Positions 11,513 through 23,046 of a stretch of 64,000 bases of DNA are shown in pieces. The notes under the pieces are model-generated. The model was not told the origin of the DNA. It did no database searches and saw only the letters and a program-made list of their open reading frames with translations. Each line of letters begins with the position of its first letter. The stretch's first letter is position 1. Both the position numbers and the translations under genes were made by a program. Location of the stretch: positions 240,129,139-240,193,138 of the forward strand of contig OU015490.1 of NCBI GenBank assembly GCA_907164885.2. Direction: 5' to 3'. Source of the DNA: Dolomedes plantarius (Eukaryota; Arthropoda; Arachnida; Araneae; Dolomedidae).

Positions 11513-11937
11513 TAATTACAAGATAAAAAGAACTTTTATAATACCATGTTTTTAAATTTTCTGTTGAATCATATAAACTTGACAATTCTATGTATTAATA
11601 AATACTTTTTAAATTTTTTTTATGAATTATCCCATCAACTTGAAAGAAAATGAAGTTAATTGGAAGTTAACTTGCGTTTAACTTTTCGTTCCCGTCCCTG
11701 CCGATAGATGGCTGCACCAGTCTACAGAACAAAATTAACTGAACATGAATTCAAATCTGCTTAAATTTGGCTAAAAGTATTAAAAAAATTCATTGTCATC
11801 GTGTTCTGAGCTATTCTAAAAGTTTCAAATGTCTAGCTAGTCGGGAAGTTAGTTAAAAATCGATTGCAAGATTTGTACTGGACAAACACGCACACAAACA
11901 AAGAAGAAAGGAAGTTAATAGAAACATGGTAAAAAAC
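11513..11937 (+). repeat. dispersed repeat B, copy 1
   Basis: About 425 bp running from TAATTACAAGATAAAAAG to AATAGAAACATGGTAAAAAA. It recurs inverted at 19182-19606 and 41347-42331 (there split by a MITE). The subterminal sequence ACCATGTTTTTA occurs near both ends in opposite orientation, so it may be a DNA-type element. It is non-coding. This copy gives the uninterrupted TTAA site used to define the MITE insertion at 41628. Confidence 0.8.
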
Positions 11938-13239
11938 AGTGGAGAAACACTTAAACGATAGGTCGTTGCCACTATAGGTGAATAAATAATTGAAAGAGTG
12001 CATGGAACCCAGCTGCAGAAGAGCAGCAAACTATGGACACACTTGAAAGTGCCTTAACAAATTGCTAAGGAGTTTTTCATATTGTGAAACAAATAAATTT
12101 AATTTCAAAGGCTTGATAAGTGCCTGACACATTAGAGAAAAAAAAAGAGTATGGAAGGCTAAGTGAAATCATACTGCAAGAGATGTACAAAGAATTGCAT
12201 AAAGTGGAATAAATCAAATAGTTAAATTTAAGAAAATGTAAAAAATGGAAACAAAGTAAAAATAATAAAAAAAAATAAAACAAAGTAAATAATTTTAAAA
12301 ATTTTTGAATTTTTATTTGTTGAATTTTTATTCATTGAAAGAGAATGTCATCAGTGTAAAACATTCACATCAACATTGCATTTCTTGTTTAATTTATGAA
12401 ATTTTCAAAACTATACATAATTAACCAATTAATCAGAGGGAATAGGTTATGCTCTTCTAATAAAAGACAAAAAATGTACGACACATGACTTTGAGGCTAG
12501 AATCAAACTCCTAATCTGCAAATCTAATATAGTTTCTTATAGATCGTTTTCGTTTTACTTAACTGGATAATTGGAAGCCTACAGTTGCGGGTTCCACTTC
12601 TTGCTCCGGGCAGACGGTTGTTAGGAACAATTTATTATAAAATATAGAATTAGACGTTATCGTCATATAAATTAATTCGTCAAGTTAACGCCGGTGAGTT
12701 AAGTTCTTCAAAAGTGCGTTTACTCGGATCTTTTCACAAGGTAAGGATTATGGTTGTATTAATTTTGAGTGTTCCCCTAAAATTGTGTTACTAACGCATT
12801 TATGCGTTAGAAAACTTGTACGTATACTGAACTTTCTCTGATGTTCACTTTTTTTCTAGATGTCGCATGGTAAATTCATTCATGTAAAATATGTTTTTGT
12901 AGCAGAGCATTGCCGAAATTTTTCTTTTATGCAGCCATATTTTGTAAAACGGAGCACAAATTAGGTGTTCCTATCTTCAGAGTATTCTTTCGGTGTTATT
13001 GAATAACCTGATAATTGTTTAAAAGTCTTGGAATATGTAGCTTTTTTAAAATCAGACAAATTCATCAATGGACCTATTCGCTAATTTCGTTAAGATTTAT
13101 TGTATTATTTTTACAAGAAGGATATTGAATAAGTTACGAAATTTCACGAATCTGCTACCTGTTGCTGTTGTTTGTCCAGGCAGGGCGCTTGTCAATGAAG
13201 GAATAAGCCACATAAACCGCGAAAATCATTAGTTGCTTT
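11938..13239. other. non-coding, no gene seen
   Basis: AT-rich; short frames only. Nothing recognisable, although 12540-12760 is somewhat less AT-rich. Confidence 0.4.
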
Positions 13240-13678
13240 CAATGGGGGCACTATTTCAATGTGGGTTGGTTGCTTCAATGGTTGGTATAGGCGAACCAAC
13301 ACCACCCTACCTCAATTTTAACCGAGCACCCCCAGGGGCGAAGTCTGGAGACTCGTATTTTCTCCCAGCCTCTCGGACTCATAGAGGGTTTGGTGTGGCT
13401 TGGAGCCCTACGGTTAACTTTTGCTACTCAAGGGCTAATTAGACCGGGACCTACTGCTTAAAGCCGATTCCGAATGGCTACAAACGTCCATGCCAAGAGT
13501 GAGATTCGAACTCACAGACTTTGGTACCGAATGCCAGCGACATCATAGAGGGACTTTCCGGTCTAGGGATTCAACGTGTCTCTATCCGGCCTAGACACGA
13601 AGGTAATTAATGGTGTTCGTCGGGATTTGAGCAACCCCAGTTCTAAGCTCAACGCGTGACCACTAGGCTACCTTCAAG
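13240..13678 (-). mobile_element. tRNA-derived SINE family 1, interrupted by a second SINE
   Basis: Read on the minus strand it starts near 13678 with GGTAGCCTAGTGGTCACGC, an A-box-like motif. GGGTTGCTCAAATCCCG follows about 45 bases later as a B-box-like motif. The body matches 28516-28853 and 43479-43828, including CCCCTGGgGGTGCTCGGT. It is split at 13389-13542 by SINE family 2 with a direct duplication. Confidence 0.82.
13389..13542 (-). mobile_element. SINE family 2 nested in SINE family 1
   Basis: Flanked by the 10-bp direct repeat TCATAGAGGG (13379-13388 and 13543-13552). Read on the minus strand it has a B-box-like GTTCGAATCTCAC and the GCCATTCGGAATCGGCTTTA body shared with 56899-57075 and 44515-44600. 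The duplication and position show it inserted after SINE family 1. Confidence 0.87.
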
Positions 13679-13936
13679 AAGACAAGATACCTTGAATCGT
13701 GATTTTTTTAAACTATTAAGTTTTTAACTCCATTTACGAAATAAGAAAAAATGTTAAGTATTGTTGCATGTATGTTATACATTTAAATAAGTTTTTTTTG
13801 GTAAAATAAGCTTTTTTTTTTTAAATTGACGGTTTTATTAAACTTAAGATACAATTTTAAAAGCAACCCTAAAACATTTTATTACCCTCGAAAACAGTAT
13901 ACTTTTAGTATAAGTATAGTTTTTATATATAAACAC
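13679..13936. other. non-coding, no gene seen
   Basis: AT-rich spacer. Confidence 0.4.
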
Positions 13937-14059
13937 TAGCTGAATACTCGTACTTCGCTACAGAGAACATTCAAATTAAATACAACGGCCAATATATGCA
14001 ATTAATGCCCCCCAAAATATATTTATAATAAATACAACAGTCAATGTATACAATTAATG

Positions 14060-14062
<3 letters not shown>
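13937..14062 (+). mobile_element. retroposon-like repeat G, 5-prime part
   Basis: Starts TAGCTGAATACTCGTACTTC and matches the head of the copies at 19845 (+) and 40137-40828 (-). Its continuation is at 17076-17690. The two halves are separated by (TA)n arrays and the LTR retrotransposon. Confidence 0.75.
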
Positions 14063-14134
<72 letters not shown>

Positions 14135-14153
14135 GTATGTATATATATATATA

Positions 14154-14245
<92 letters not shown>
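14063..14245. repeat. long (TA)n microsatellite
   Basis: About 180 bp of TA with a few TG interruptions. It lies at the left flank of the LTR element and probably expanded from the short AT-rich stretch seen here in repeat G. Confidence 0.95.
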
Positions 14246-14247
<2 letters not shown>

Positions 14248-14529
14248 GAAAGCAGAACTGAACTTTTAAGTATGAACTTTAAACTTCATAAAATGTTATT
14301 TGTAAACGCATATAATGTCTGGCGCAAGAGGGCGCCGCTAGCACGAACATTATCACGACCCCTCTACTCTGTTTGGGGAGAACATTGAGACTCCCGCTTT
14401 GGATTCCGCCGTAGACGGACTACGTTTTTTTTCAATTCTAAATGTAAATAAACTTTAATTGTTCATTGTTATTTGCGATGGTCGTTAGTTTATATTGTGG
14501 ATGTTTTTATTGCAACCCCGCGCCCCAAA
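14246..14529 (+). repeat. 5-prime LTR
   Basis: Begins TAGAAAGCAGAACTG (TG at 14245-14246 if one base is added) and ends CGCCCCAAA. It contains a GGCGCaagagGGCGCC palindrome and AATAAA in TAAATAAACTTTAATTG, a likely polyadenylation signal. Confidence 0.9.
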
Positions 14530-14531
14530 CC

Positions 14532-14553
14532 GTGGTGTCAGAAGAATGGGATG
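14532..14553 (+). promoter_or_regulatory. primer-binding site, probably tRNA-Leu
   Basis: TGGTGTCAGAAG just after the LTR. Its complement resembles a tRNA 3-prime end CTGACACCA, as in tRNA-Leu. Downstream bases match less well. Confidence 0.6.
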
Positions 14554-14784
14554 AGGTATGAATTGAAAAATAATCAACGAACACACGACGTGAATCCCCA
14601 GCAACGCATTACGACGCAACGGACTCCGAACTGAAGTAAGATCCTTCTATTTTTATTAATTACGATAGTGACTGTTTTGTTTCTTCGAATTACGGCTAAT
14701 TACGATAATTCTATTTATACGATTTACGAGCATTATTTTATGTTTACGAATAATTACGATTTTTGCTACGATTAACGATTCTAA

Positions 14785-16728
14785 ATGAAAAAAATGAAAT
14801 TAGCTGATATTCCCCGAATCAAAGCAAACTTGAAGTCTGCTTCTGTTAAATCTATAAGATGTTTGCATAATTTTGTTTATGAATCTGAAGGGGACCGATT
14901 AAACCGGAAACGGTTACGAGAATTTTCTGGCTTTGACTAACAGAAAAACGACGAACATTATGAAAAGAAATTAACTTCTGCTGTGAAACACGTTAGGCTT
15001 GAGAATTTAATCACAATTTGCAATATTTTATGTATTGATTGTGACGGAAATGAAACTGTTCTCGCTACTCGAATTCTCGATAGCCTATTAGGTATTAAAA
15101 CGCTTAAAAATGATAATTTTGAATCTGATAGCGACGATTCTGACGACCGACACGTGAATGAAGAAATTCGTAGCGAAGTTAGTGAATTAACCCGTTTAGA
15201 ACCATCAGTAGATAAATTTTCTAAATTTACTATTTCCTATCATGATATTGAAGACAGTTTGAGAAAGTTTGACGGGAAAGATAATTATTCCATCGAAAAG
15301 TGGATAGCTGATTTTGAAGAAACGGCGGGTATTTGCGCATGGAATGATCTTCAAAAATTAATATTCGCGAAACGATCATTAACTGGATTAGCGAAACTCT
15401 TTATTCAAGGTGAATCTGGCTTAACTTCGTGGGCTAAGCTTAAATCAGCTCTTGAACAAGAATTTGCCACGAAGTGCACAAGCGCCCAACTCCATAAAAT
15501 GTTGACGAAACGTCGTTTAAACAACGAAGAATCTCTGCAAGAATATTTTCTGGTCATGATAAAACTAGCGAGCAGAGGTAACATCGAATCAGAATCCCTA
15601 ATTCAATATGTAATAGATGGTATTCCCGATAAACCTTCTAACAAAATAATTCTTTACGGTGCGAAAGATTTAAAAGACTTCAAGGAAAAATTAGGTTGTT
15701 ACGAAAAAATACGAAATCATACTACGATTCCAGCTGAACCAGAAACGACAAAAAAGAAAAAACATTTCACCCCTCTTTCAGACGTGTCTCCCCGCTTTCA
15801 GCGTTGTAAAAACTGCGGTGATAAAAATCATAGTGTTTGCCCATTTAAAGATCGCGGAAGACAATGCTTCAATTGCAACCAGTTTACGAATGACCACGTT
15901 TCTGCTAACTGTCCGGTGAAAAGTAATAAAACCCCGACTCAAGCCGTGAATATCAGTCGCCGTGTTCCCGCAGAGAAAAATTCTCTTGTACATATAAGCG
16001 TCAAGTTGAACGATAATGAGCTGACGGGTATTTTCGACAGTGGTTCCAGTTTGCATGTAATACGATCCGCTTGCTATGAAAGACTGTGTCTACCAACTGT
16101 TTCTCCCCCCGCCATAAATCTAGTAGGACTAGTTTCTAAGAATGTGTTTACCAAGGGTTCTTTTATGCATAGCGGGGAAATCAACGGTCACTCCTTCGAA
16201 TTGCTGTTTCACGTAGTCCCGAACGAAACGGTAACTTTTGACCTTATTATTGGCACCCCTCTGTTAGATTTCGCTGACGTCATTTTGAAAAAAGATTCTT
16301 TAATCATTCAGAAGCCCTCCAACACGAACAACTTTTTATTGTTGATGGAAAATTTACCGAACTTTGTTTCTAACGAAATAGATTTAAACCACATTAAAGA
16401 TAAGCAACGAAGAGACACTATTTTTAAACTTGTATCTAAATATACGCCAAACAAAACGGAAACAGTAAATATTTCTATGAAGATAATTTTAAGCGACGAT
16501 ATTCCCGTGTATCAAAGACCTCGACGTTTAGTAATTCCCGAGAAATCATTTGTAGATCAACAAATTAAAGAATGGTTAGAAGCCGGAATAATTAGACCTA
16601 GTTTCTCTGATTATGCAAGTCCGATTGTTCTGGTTAAGAAAAAATTTTATTTCTTTTTCAGAGACTGTCAGTGCCTATTGCTTAATGTCATCCGAGGCCG
16701 CATGACAGCTAGGATGGCCGATCTATAG
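14785..16728 (+). pseudogene. gag-protease-RT frame, one internal stop, RT truncated
   Basis: A single phase runs from ATG at 14785 to the stop at 16726-16728, broken only by TAA at 14938-14940. The next stretch (to about 15120) is a SAP-like helical region, then a capsid-like gag (about 15280-15720). Two atypical Cys/His knuckles follow near 15805-15915 (CKNCGDKNHSVC and CFNC..H..C). The protease is seen as FDSGSSLHVI near 16030 and LIIGTPLLDF near 16245. RT begins (RPRRLVIPEKSF, then YASPIVLVKKK near 16610-16640). It then breaks off into about 30 unrelated residues at the 3-prime LTR. It cannot transpose on its own. The frame could be a mutation plus a deletion, or a non-autonomous subfamily. 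Confidence 0.88.
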
Positions 16729-17009
16729 AAAGCAGAACTGAACTTTTAACTATGAACTTCAAACTTCATAAAATGTTATTTGTAAACGCATATAATGTCT
16801 GGCGCAAGAGGGCGCCGCTAGCACATACATTATCACGACCCCTCTACTCTGTTTGGGGAGAACATTAAGACACCCGCTTTGGATTCCGTCGTAGACGGAC
16901 TACGATTTTTTTCAATTCTAAATGTAAATAAACTTTAATTGCTCATTGTTATTTACGATGATCGTTAGTTTATGTTGTGGATATTTTTATTGCAACCCCG
17001 CGCCCCAAA
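16726..17009 (+). repeat. 3-prime LTR
   Basis: Same length and boundaries as the 5-prime LTR, followed at once by (TA)n. The sequence just upstream (GACAGCTAGGATGGCCGATC) is not a clear polypurine tract. Confidence 0.9.
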
Positions 17010-17061
<52 letters not shown>

Positions 17062-17075
17062 GTATTATATATATA
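17010..17075. repeat. (TA)n microsatellite
   Basis: TA array at the right flank of the LTR element; probably part of the same array as 14063-14245, split by the insertion. Confidence 0.93.
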
Positions 17076-17690
17076 AATCGAAACGGATATTTTTATAGAC
17101 AAACTAATGTAGAAGAAAATATTCAAATTAAATATAACGGTCAATTTATGCAATTAATTTGTATGTTTAATATCCATAAAACATAGTAATTTGAATTAAA
17201 TTCTTAAAAAGCTTCCATCGCAATTAGTCTAGTGGTTAAATTTTATCTTTTACCGTATTTTAATTTTTTTTGTCAATTTATTTCTTCGTTATGAACTTGA
17301 CGCAAAATTAATTTAAAGTACCACAAAAAGAAAAGAAACCTCGTGATCAGCATTTAATACATTAAATTCTAAAAATTAATCTTTAAAAATTCACCGAAAA
17401 TCAGAAAATGGAAGTAAAGATTCGAAAAAGATTTCATTTTAAATGAATTTTTATGATCTTTCTCGTGATGTAAATTTTATAACTCTCAGATTATTTTAAA
17501 TGCAAACTTTAAAAAAGTTACAAAAACAGCTTAAAAATTCAATTTAAAAAAATCTAAGAAGAATTTTTCAAAAATCTTTCTTAGTGCACCCCTACACTAT
17601 ACGAAGAATCGCTATGCAAAATTTCAGCCCTTTAGGTCCAGCGGTTTAGTCTGTGCGTTATCCGTCAGGCAGTCAATCACGGAACTGTTT
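17076..17690 (+). mobile_element. retroposon-like repeat G, 3-prime part
   Basis: Continues repeat G and ends with the conserved module TTTCAGCCCTTTAGGTCCAG, GGTTTAGTCTGTGCGT and GGAACTGTTTTATATA. It aligns throughout with 20000-20645 and with the inverted copy at 40137-40828. Confidence 0.8.
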
Positions 17691-18806
17691 TATATACATA
17701 ATTTTCGTGCAATGAATTAATCACATATCCACCATTGAAATCTGAAACATATCTTTTAAATTGTGTTTAAACTTCAGTGTTTTTGCGCCACACAACCCCT
17801 CAAATACTGGCTAGTAAGTATAGCAAAAATGTGCAGATTCAAGATAAATGAATAAAATGAAAATAAATGAACAATTTTTAGAAAACACAATAGGAAACAA
17901 TCAGGAAACATTTTGAAATATCAAGAAGCAAGGAAAACATAAAACTGGAGAAAACAGTTTTCAAGAATTAATATCAGCAAAACGCAATAAAAGATAGCTT
18001 TTAAAAGTCTTTCCGATTGAGAAAATCCGACCCTCGTGATGAAAGCTTCTTTCTGTAAAGCTCGATTCTTTGGGGGAAATGAAATATTTTCGCGTATTTA
18101 ATCGATTTGATTCATTTTGGAGGTCTTTTGTTTCCTTAATATGCTCAACAGTCATCTCTCTGAATTGAGATGAAAAATCCGCAATTAATGTTGTAAAACG
18201 TTTGACTCCCACTTTCTAGGTAAAAATCATTTCGTAGCAGAACAGAATAAATGCATGTAACGGATGAAAGATGCACGTTGCTATACGGTATGTAATCATA
18301 GACAGTAATAACAGTTCTTGTTGATTTATAGGATTATGGCCTTCGTCATTTTTTATGTTCTTTCTTCTGCGAGGTTGCAAATAATTGCAAAGGGGATATC
18401 GACTGAATTGCTATCTGGTTACCGAATACGAGTGATTTATTTAGATTGCAGCTCTAGTAGGCGTTCAAAAGAACAATTGTTACCAACACGATGAAAAATG
18501 GGTAGATACCTCAAATTTATCAACAATATCACGCAACTAGTGAGCCTTTCTTTCAACCAGTGATGGCAGGGAAATTAATTGCCGTTTCCAAGGCATAAAC
18601 TGTTTGAAACTGTTTGTAATATCATTATATGCTCACATTTAAGTGTATTTTTTCGTTACGGCATGTTTTCCTAATTCTACAATTGCGTGTTATCGCTTTG
18701 CTACACCTCCTACTTCAAATCTCTGAGAAATGACGTCATATTCAGTGAGATTATATTATGAGATTAAAGGAGGGCAAGCTGAGCTTTAGACTATTTTGGG
18801 GGTGAA
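17691..18806. other. non-coding, no gene seen
   Basis: AT-rich. One 83-codon minus frame (17961-18212) has no recognisable motif. Confidence 0.4.
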
Positions 18807-19138
18807 GGCTGCTGTGTAATAACCCTATTGGATTCACTTACTTCAATGTTAACCTATGGAGAAAATTTGTCCAAGGACTGTCGACTTGTATTTAAAGATT
18901 TCTTTTTTTTTTTCTTCTTTTAAACCCAGGCTTCCTCAATAACGGTCTTTTGGAGAGAAAAAAATTGTCCTGCGTCGCGAGTTATAATTTTGGCAGCGTG
19001 CCAAACCCAGTAGCAGTAAACAGTTAAACAGAAAAGTACCAAAATGCGTATAAAAAAAGAAAAAAAAAAAGAGGTAAGCAAACGATAAGTAATCCTACGT
19101 TAATAATCCGCGGTAGTTTCGTAAGAGGAGACTACCTG

Positions 19139-19139
<1 letters not shown>

Positions 19140-19181
<42 letters not shown>
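19140..19181. repeat. (TA)n microsatellite
   Basis: TA array joining directly to repeat B. Confidence 0.95.
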
Positions 19182-19184
<3 letters not shown>

Positions 19185-19606
19185 CATGTTTTTATTAACT
19201 CTCTTTCTTGTTTGTTTGTGTGTTTGCCCAATACAAACCTTGCAATCGATTTTTAACTAACTTCCCGACTAGCTAGACCTTTGAAACTTTTAGAATAGCT
19301 CAGAACACGATGACAATGCATTATTTTAATACTTTTAGCCATCTTTAAACAGAATTGAATTAATTTTAAGTTATTTTCAGTTAATTTTGTTTTGTAGACT
19401 GGTGCAGCCATCTATCGGCAGGGACGGGAACGAAAAGTTAAGCGCAAGTTAACTTCCAATTAACTTCATTTTCTTTCAAGTTGATGGGATAATTCATCAA
19501 AAAAAATTTTAAAAAGTATTTATTAATACATAGAATTCTCAAGTTTATATGATTCAACAGAAAATTTAAAAACCTGGTATATAAAAAGTTCTTTTTACCT
19601 AGTAAT
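19182..19606 (-). repeat. dispersed repeat B, copy 2
   Basis: Inverted copy of 11513-11937. It retains the uninterrupted site CTTCCAATTAACTTCATT that is split by a MITE in copy 3 at 41624. Confidence 0.85.
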
Positions 19607-19844
19607 TATTTAAATTGTACTCCGTAATAGAGAAAGAAATTTTACACTTTGGGAAATTTTTCTTTTTTTTTAATGCAAATAACATTTTAAAATTTAAATT
19701 ATTTGGGCAAACAATCTGGTATAGTGTATTTTAAATGCTTATCAATTCCTTTGGTGGACGAAATTTATAAAATGAATCGTGTTGTAAGGGGCAGAAAAGT
19801 TCGGGCTATCTGAAAATACCATTTTTATCTGATTGCAAGCTGAA

Positions 19845-20645
19845 AACCCGCACTTCGCTACGGAGTTCATTCAAATTAAATAGAACGGTCAATGTATGCA
19901 ATTAATGCCAAAATAAATAAATAAATAAATAAATATTATCTATTTATAATAAATACGACGATCAATGTATACAATTGATGCAAAAAAACCAAAAAAAATA
20001 TTTTTAAAAAATCGTAAGGGATATTTTTATAGACAAAATAATGTAGGAGAAAATATTCAAATTAAATGTCATAGGACATACTAAAAAGTATAGTACAGTT
20101 AATATAGTACAGTTTGAGGAATATATCTTTTATTGCATTTTAATATTTTTTTGGATAATGTCCAATCATCTGCCGCATTAGCAACGGAAATTCTTTTTTA
20201 TCTATTTAGTTGTTATGCACATGACGATAAATTTATTCAAAGTACCAGAAAAAGAAATCACGTGATCAGCATTTAATAAATTAAATTCCAAAAAGTAATC
20301 TTGAAAAATTCACCAAAAATCAGAAAAGGGAGGTAAAGATTCGAAAAAGATCTCATTTTAAAGGAATTTTTAGGATCTTTTTCGTGATATAAATTTTACA
20401 ACCCTCATATTATTATTTTAAATGCAAACTTAAAAAGAGTTACTATAGCAGCGTAAAAATTTAATTAAAAAAAATCTAAGAAGAATTTTTCAAAAATCTT
20501 TCTTAGTGCACCCCTACACTATAAGAAGAATCGCCATGTAAAATTTCAGCCCTTTAGGTCCCGCGGTTTGGTCTGTGCGTTGTATGTCAGTGAGTCAGTC
20601 AGTCAGTGAGTCAGTCAGTTACGGAACTGTTTTATATATATAGAT
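19845..20645 (+). mobile_element. retroposon-like repeat G, full copy
   Basis: Runs from AGCTGAAAACCCGCACTTCG through a (TAAA)n stretch to GGAACTGTTTTATATATAT, with a GTCAGTCAGT tandem near 20590-20620. About 800 bp, non-coding. It is the least interrupted copy here and defines the family ends. Confidence 0.8.
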
Positions 20646-20651
20646 AGATCA

Positions 20652-20742
20652 GCATTTATGTAGCTGTAAATAGTAGACACATTTTCTCCATAAGTTAACA
20701 TTGAGGTGAGCGAATCCAATAGGGTTAGTACACAGGAGCCTT
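20652..20742. mobile_element. piggyBac-type MITE family A, end fragment
   Basis: Contains TTTCTCCATAAGTTAACATT, GCGAATCCAATAGGGTTAG and the terminus ACACAGGAGCC, followed by TTGA, a decayed TTAA. Confidence 0.7.
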
Positions 20743-20770
20743 GAGCTTCGAGGTTTTTGGAAAAATGTAG

Positions 20771-21792
20771 CAGTGGCGTAGAGAGAGGGGGGGGGGGGAA
20801 GAGGGTCTATCATGACCCGGGGGCTACTCGCAGAGGGGCGCCAAATGGTCCTTTTCACTAATTTCATATATCATACTAGGGGCTTCGCCCCTAGGCTCGC
20901 TACGCTCGCTCCTCTGTTAGGGCTAATAGCGAGATACATAGGGGTGATTCTCGGACAATGTAACAGCTTCCATCCATTTACTGTTGTCCCCCTTATGGGA
21001 AGGGTTTTTCATCACTGTTGAATTATCAGCTTTAAAATTCAATTTAAAATTCAATACAGAAAAAGTGAACACCGGCAAAAGTAAATAAAACGTTTCCTTG
21101 TGCGCATGCGCAGTTCTTCTTATTGATTGATTCCAACGCCTAGAGTATCGCGTTTTAAGAACCACATAAAATTTGTGTTGAAGTATCATTCTTTCAAATT
21201 CAATTAAAATCAAAATTTTAACATAGAGACTTGAAATAAGGTTTATATGAATAAGAAAGCTTTCAGCTTCCATTCGATGTAAATATTTTCTTTGTAAGAT
21301 AAAAAATCGAGGAACATTGATATTACATCCACATATAGGGCGATATTTCTTGAAAAACTGTGTTTCATTTTTTGATGAAAATATTAATCTGTTTTAAAAT
21401 ATTTTTAAACAAATGTTGTCTAGTATGAAAGAGAAATGCCTGTAGTCTTAGATTGTAAAAAGATCAAAATTCTACGATCATTTTATCGTAATCTGAAGAT
21501 GAAAAAGTCAATATTTTCCCACAAAACATAAAATAATAACAAAATTTAAAGTCCGACGAAGATGAGACATGTCTTACTTTGTTCCCCACATTTTTCTGCA
21601 TCTATTGGTATCGGTCTCGACCCCATACCCCCAGCGGTTTCGGAGGAGGTAGCGTGACAAGCTTTTGACAGCTTTCGACTGCTGCAGGAGTTACTTTTTT
21701 TTAGAATAGAGAGATTACTATATGTTTTTCGGAAGGGGGCGCGCCAAAAAGGTGTTGTGCACCGGGCGCAAGTTGTGCTCGCTACGTCACTG
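20771..21792. mobile_element. TIR element with CAGTGGCGTAG ends
   Basis: About 1.02 kb. The left end is (G)CAGTGGCGTAGAGAG followed by a G tract; the right end is the complement of GCAGTGACGTAGCGAGC. A possible short duplication AATGTA flanks it. Inside are GGGGCTTCGCCCC and CTCGCTACGCTCGCTCC palindromic patches. Ends of this type are widespread in animal DNA transposons, but the superfamily is not settled. No transposase; the 153-codon minus frame at 21546-22007 crosses the right boundary and is not a gene. Confidence 0.6.
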
Positions 21793-22316
21793 CAATGTAG
21801 AGATTTTACCGAGAGAATTATCTCAGGCGAGAAAATTTTTGAAGCTTTTTTCGAAAGCAAAATATTTGAAAAAAGGTCTTCATTTTCCTTAGAGTTGTAC
21901 CAGTCAAAAAATTGAGAGATTAGCAAAAAATTCTCTGTTGTGTTCTGTTTTGTCATTATAAAGTTTTTGGAGCTCCAAGGAAATTTCTCTCTTTGCGAGT
22001 TGTTCAATTACGTTGCAGCAATGAAGTGAGGGATTTAACCATCATTACAGGCTCGTGTGTGAGTTGTTGTTTACCTTGCGCTCTTTGAGTGTAGCTTGCA
22101 GAAAAGATTGTAAATCATCAACTATTATCCACTATTGAAATTGTGAATTATGGCGCTGTAATTAAAACTAAACAATGATCTTGTTTAGTTCTAATTAGCA
22201 GTAAGTGTATATTTTCGCCTAGTGTTGTTAACTTTCTTAATGTTAGTCTAGCCGGAACAGAAGATTCTAAATTATTAGCTGTGGTTCATTATTGAAAAAA
22301 TAAAGAAGTTTTAGAT
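21793..22316. other. non-coding, no gene seen
   Basis: AT-rich spacer ending in the left copy of the hAT target duplication (22309-22316). Confidence 0.4.
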
Positions 22317-22828
22317 CAGGGGTTTCCAACTGGCGGCCCGGGGGCCGCATGCGGCCCACGGTGCCTTTTTTTGCGGCCCGCGAAGACTTCTAGGAAAATA
22401 ATTTGCAGCATCAATTTAGATATTCTTAGTTAATGAAAAATGTTTTTGTAAAAATCTTTATCGTTTTCAAATGCTGTTCATTTACAAAAAACATTGATGT
22501 TCCTCAAATTCCATGAAAAGTAGGGTGTCCATTCATGTTCTATTTCATACCCCACCCCACTTCTTATTTAGATACCCACTTCTTATTTGACTTTTTTTGT
22601 GTGTGTCTGTGTAATTTAACGAAAGTTGGCCAGTTATAATCAAGGTCGTTGTTGGAGGTTCATCCTCGAATTTTTAAAAATTTCATAGTACATACTATAC
22701 ACAAATTCTCCAAATCCCCCTCCCTCAAGAAAAAATGTCCTGGGTATGGTCCTGATTAAATTGCGGCCCGCCACCAGACAGGTGTTTTCGATTGCGGCCC
22801 TTGGACACCTGTAAGTTGGAAACCCCTG
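22317..22828. mobile_element. hAT MITE with perfect 8-bp duplication
   Basis: 512 bp with inverted ends CAGGGGTTTCCAACTGGCGG and the complement of CAGGGGTTTCCAACTTACAG, plus repeated GCGGCCC blocks inside each end. It is flanked by TTTTAGAT on both sides (22309-22316 and 22829-22836). The 8-bp duplication and CAGGGG terminus are classic hAT. No transposase. Confidence 0.93.
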
Positions 22829-23046
22829 TTTTAGATTCATGTTAATGACTTCGATAGTTAAAGTGAAGAAGTGGGTACTCTTGGCGTGGTTTGGCGAAGT
22901 TTTCAAAATTCGCCAAAATCGCACTTAAAAGCGACGGTAACAGCAACATAGTGGACAACAAAATCACTTTCTACACAGAATATACAATGAGTTTTAGGCA
23001 ATTCAAATATAAATATTTCAGAATAAATCGCAGTTGACATTTTCCC

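Larger units (their letters stand above)
14246..17009 (+). mobile_element. Ty3-type LTR retrotransposon, pol-deleted
   Basis: Two 284-bp LTRs (14246-14529 and 16726-17009) flank 2.2 kb containing gag, protease and only the first segment of reverse transcriptase. By eye the LTRs differ at 13 of 284 positions (about 4.6%), so the insertion is not recent. A primer-binding site follows the 5-prime LTR. Most of RT, RNase H and integrase are missing. It lies inside repeat G. Confidence 0.92.
18807..19838. mobile_element. piggyBac-type MITE family A, copy 2, interrupted
   Basis: The left end (18807-18905) and the remainder (19612-19838) of family A are in opposite orientation to copy 1. They are separated by about 700 bp holding unique DNA (18906-19139), a (TA)n array (19140-19181) and repeat B (19182-19606). 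The left terminus reads GGCTGCTGTGTAATAACCCT, but the flanking TTAA has decayed. Confidence 0.7.

Noticed and set aside
14044..14388. 114-codon plus frame
   Set aside because: (TA)n array run into the LTR.
21546..22007. 153-codon minus frame
   Set aside because: Crosses a transposon boundary, with no motif and biased composition.
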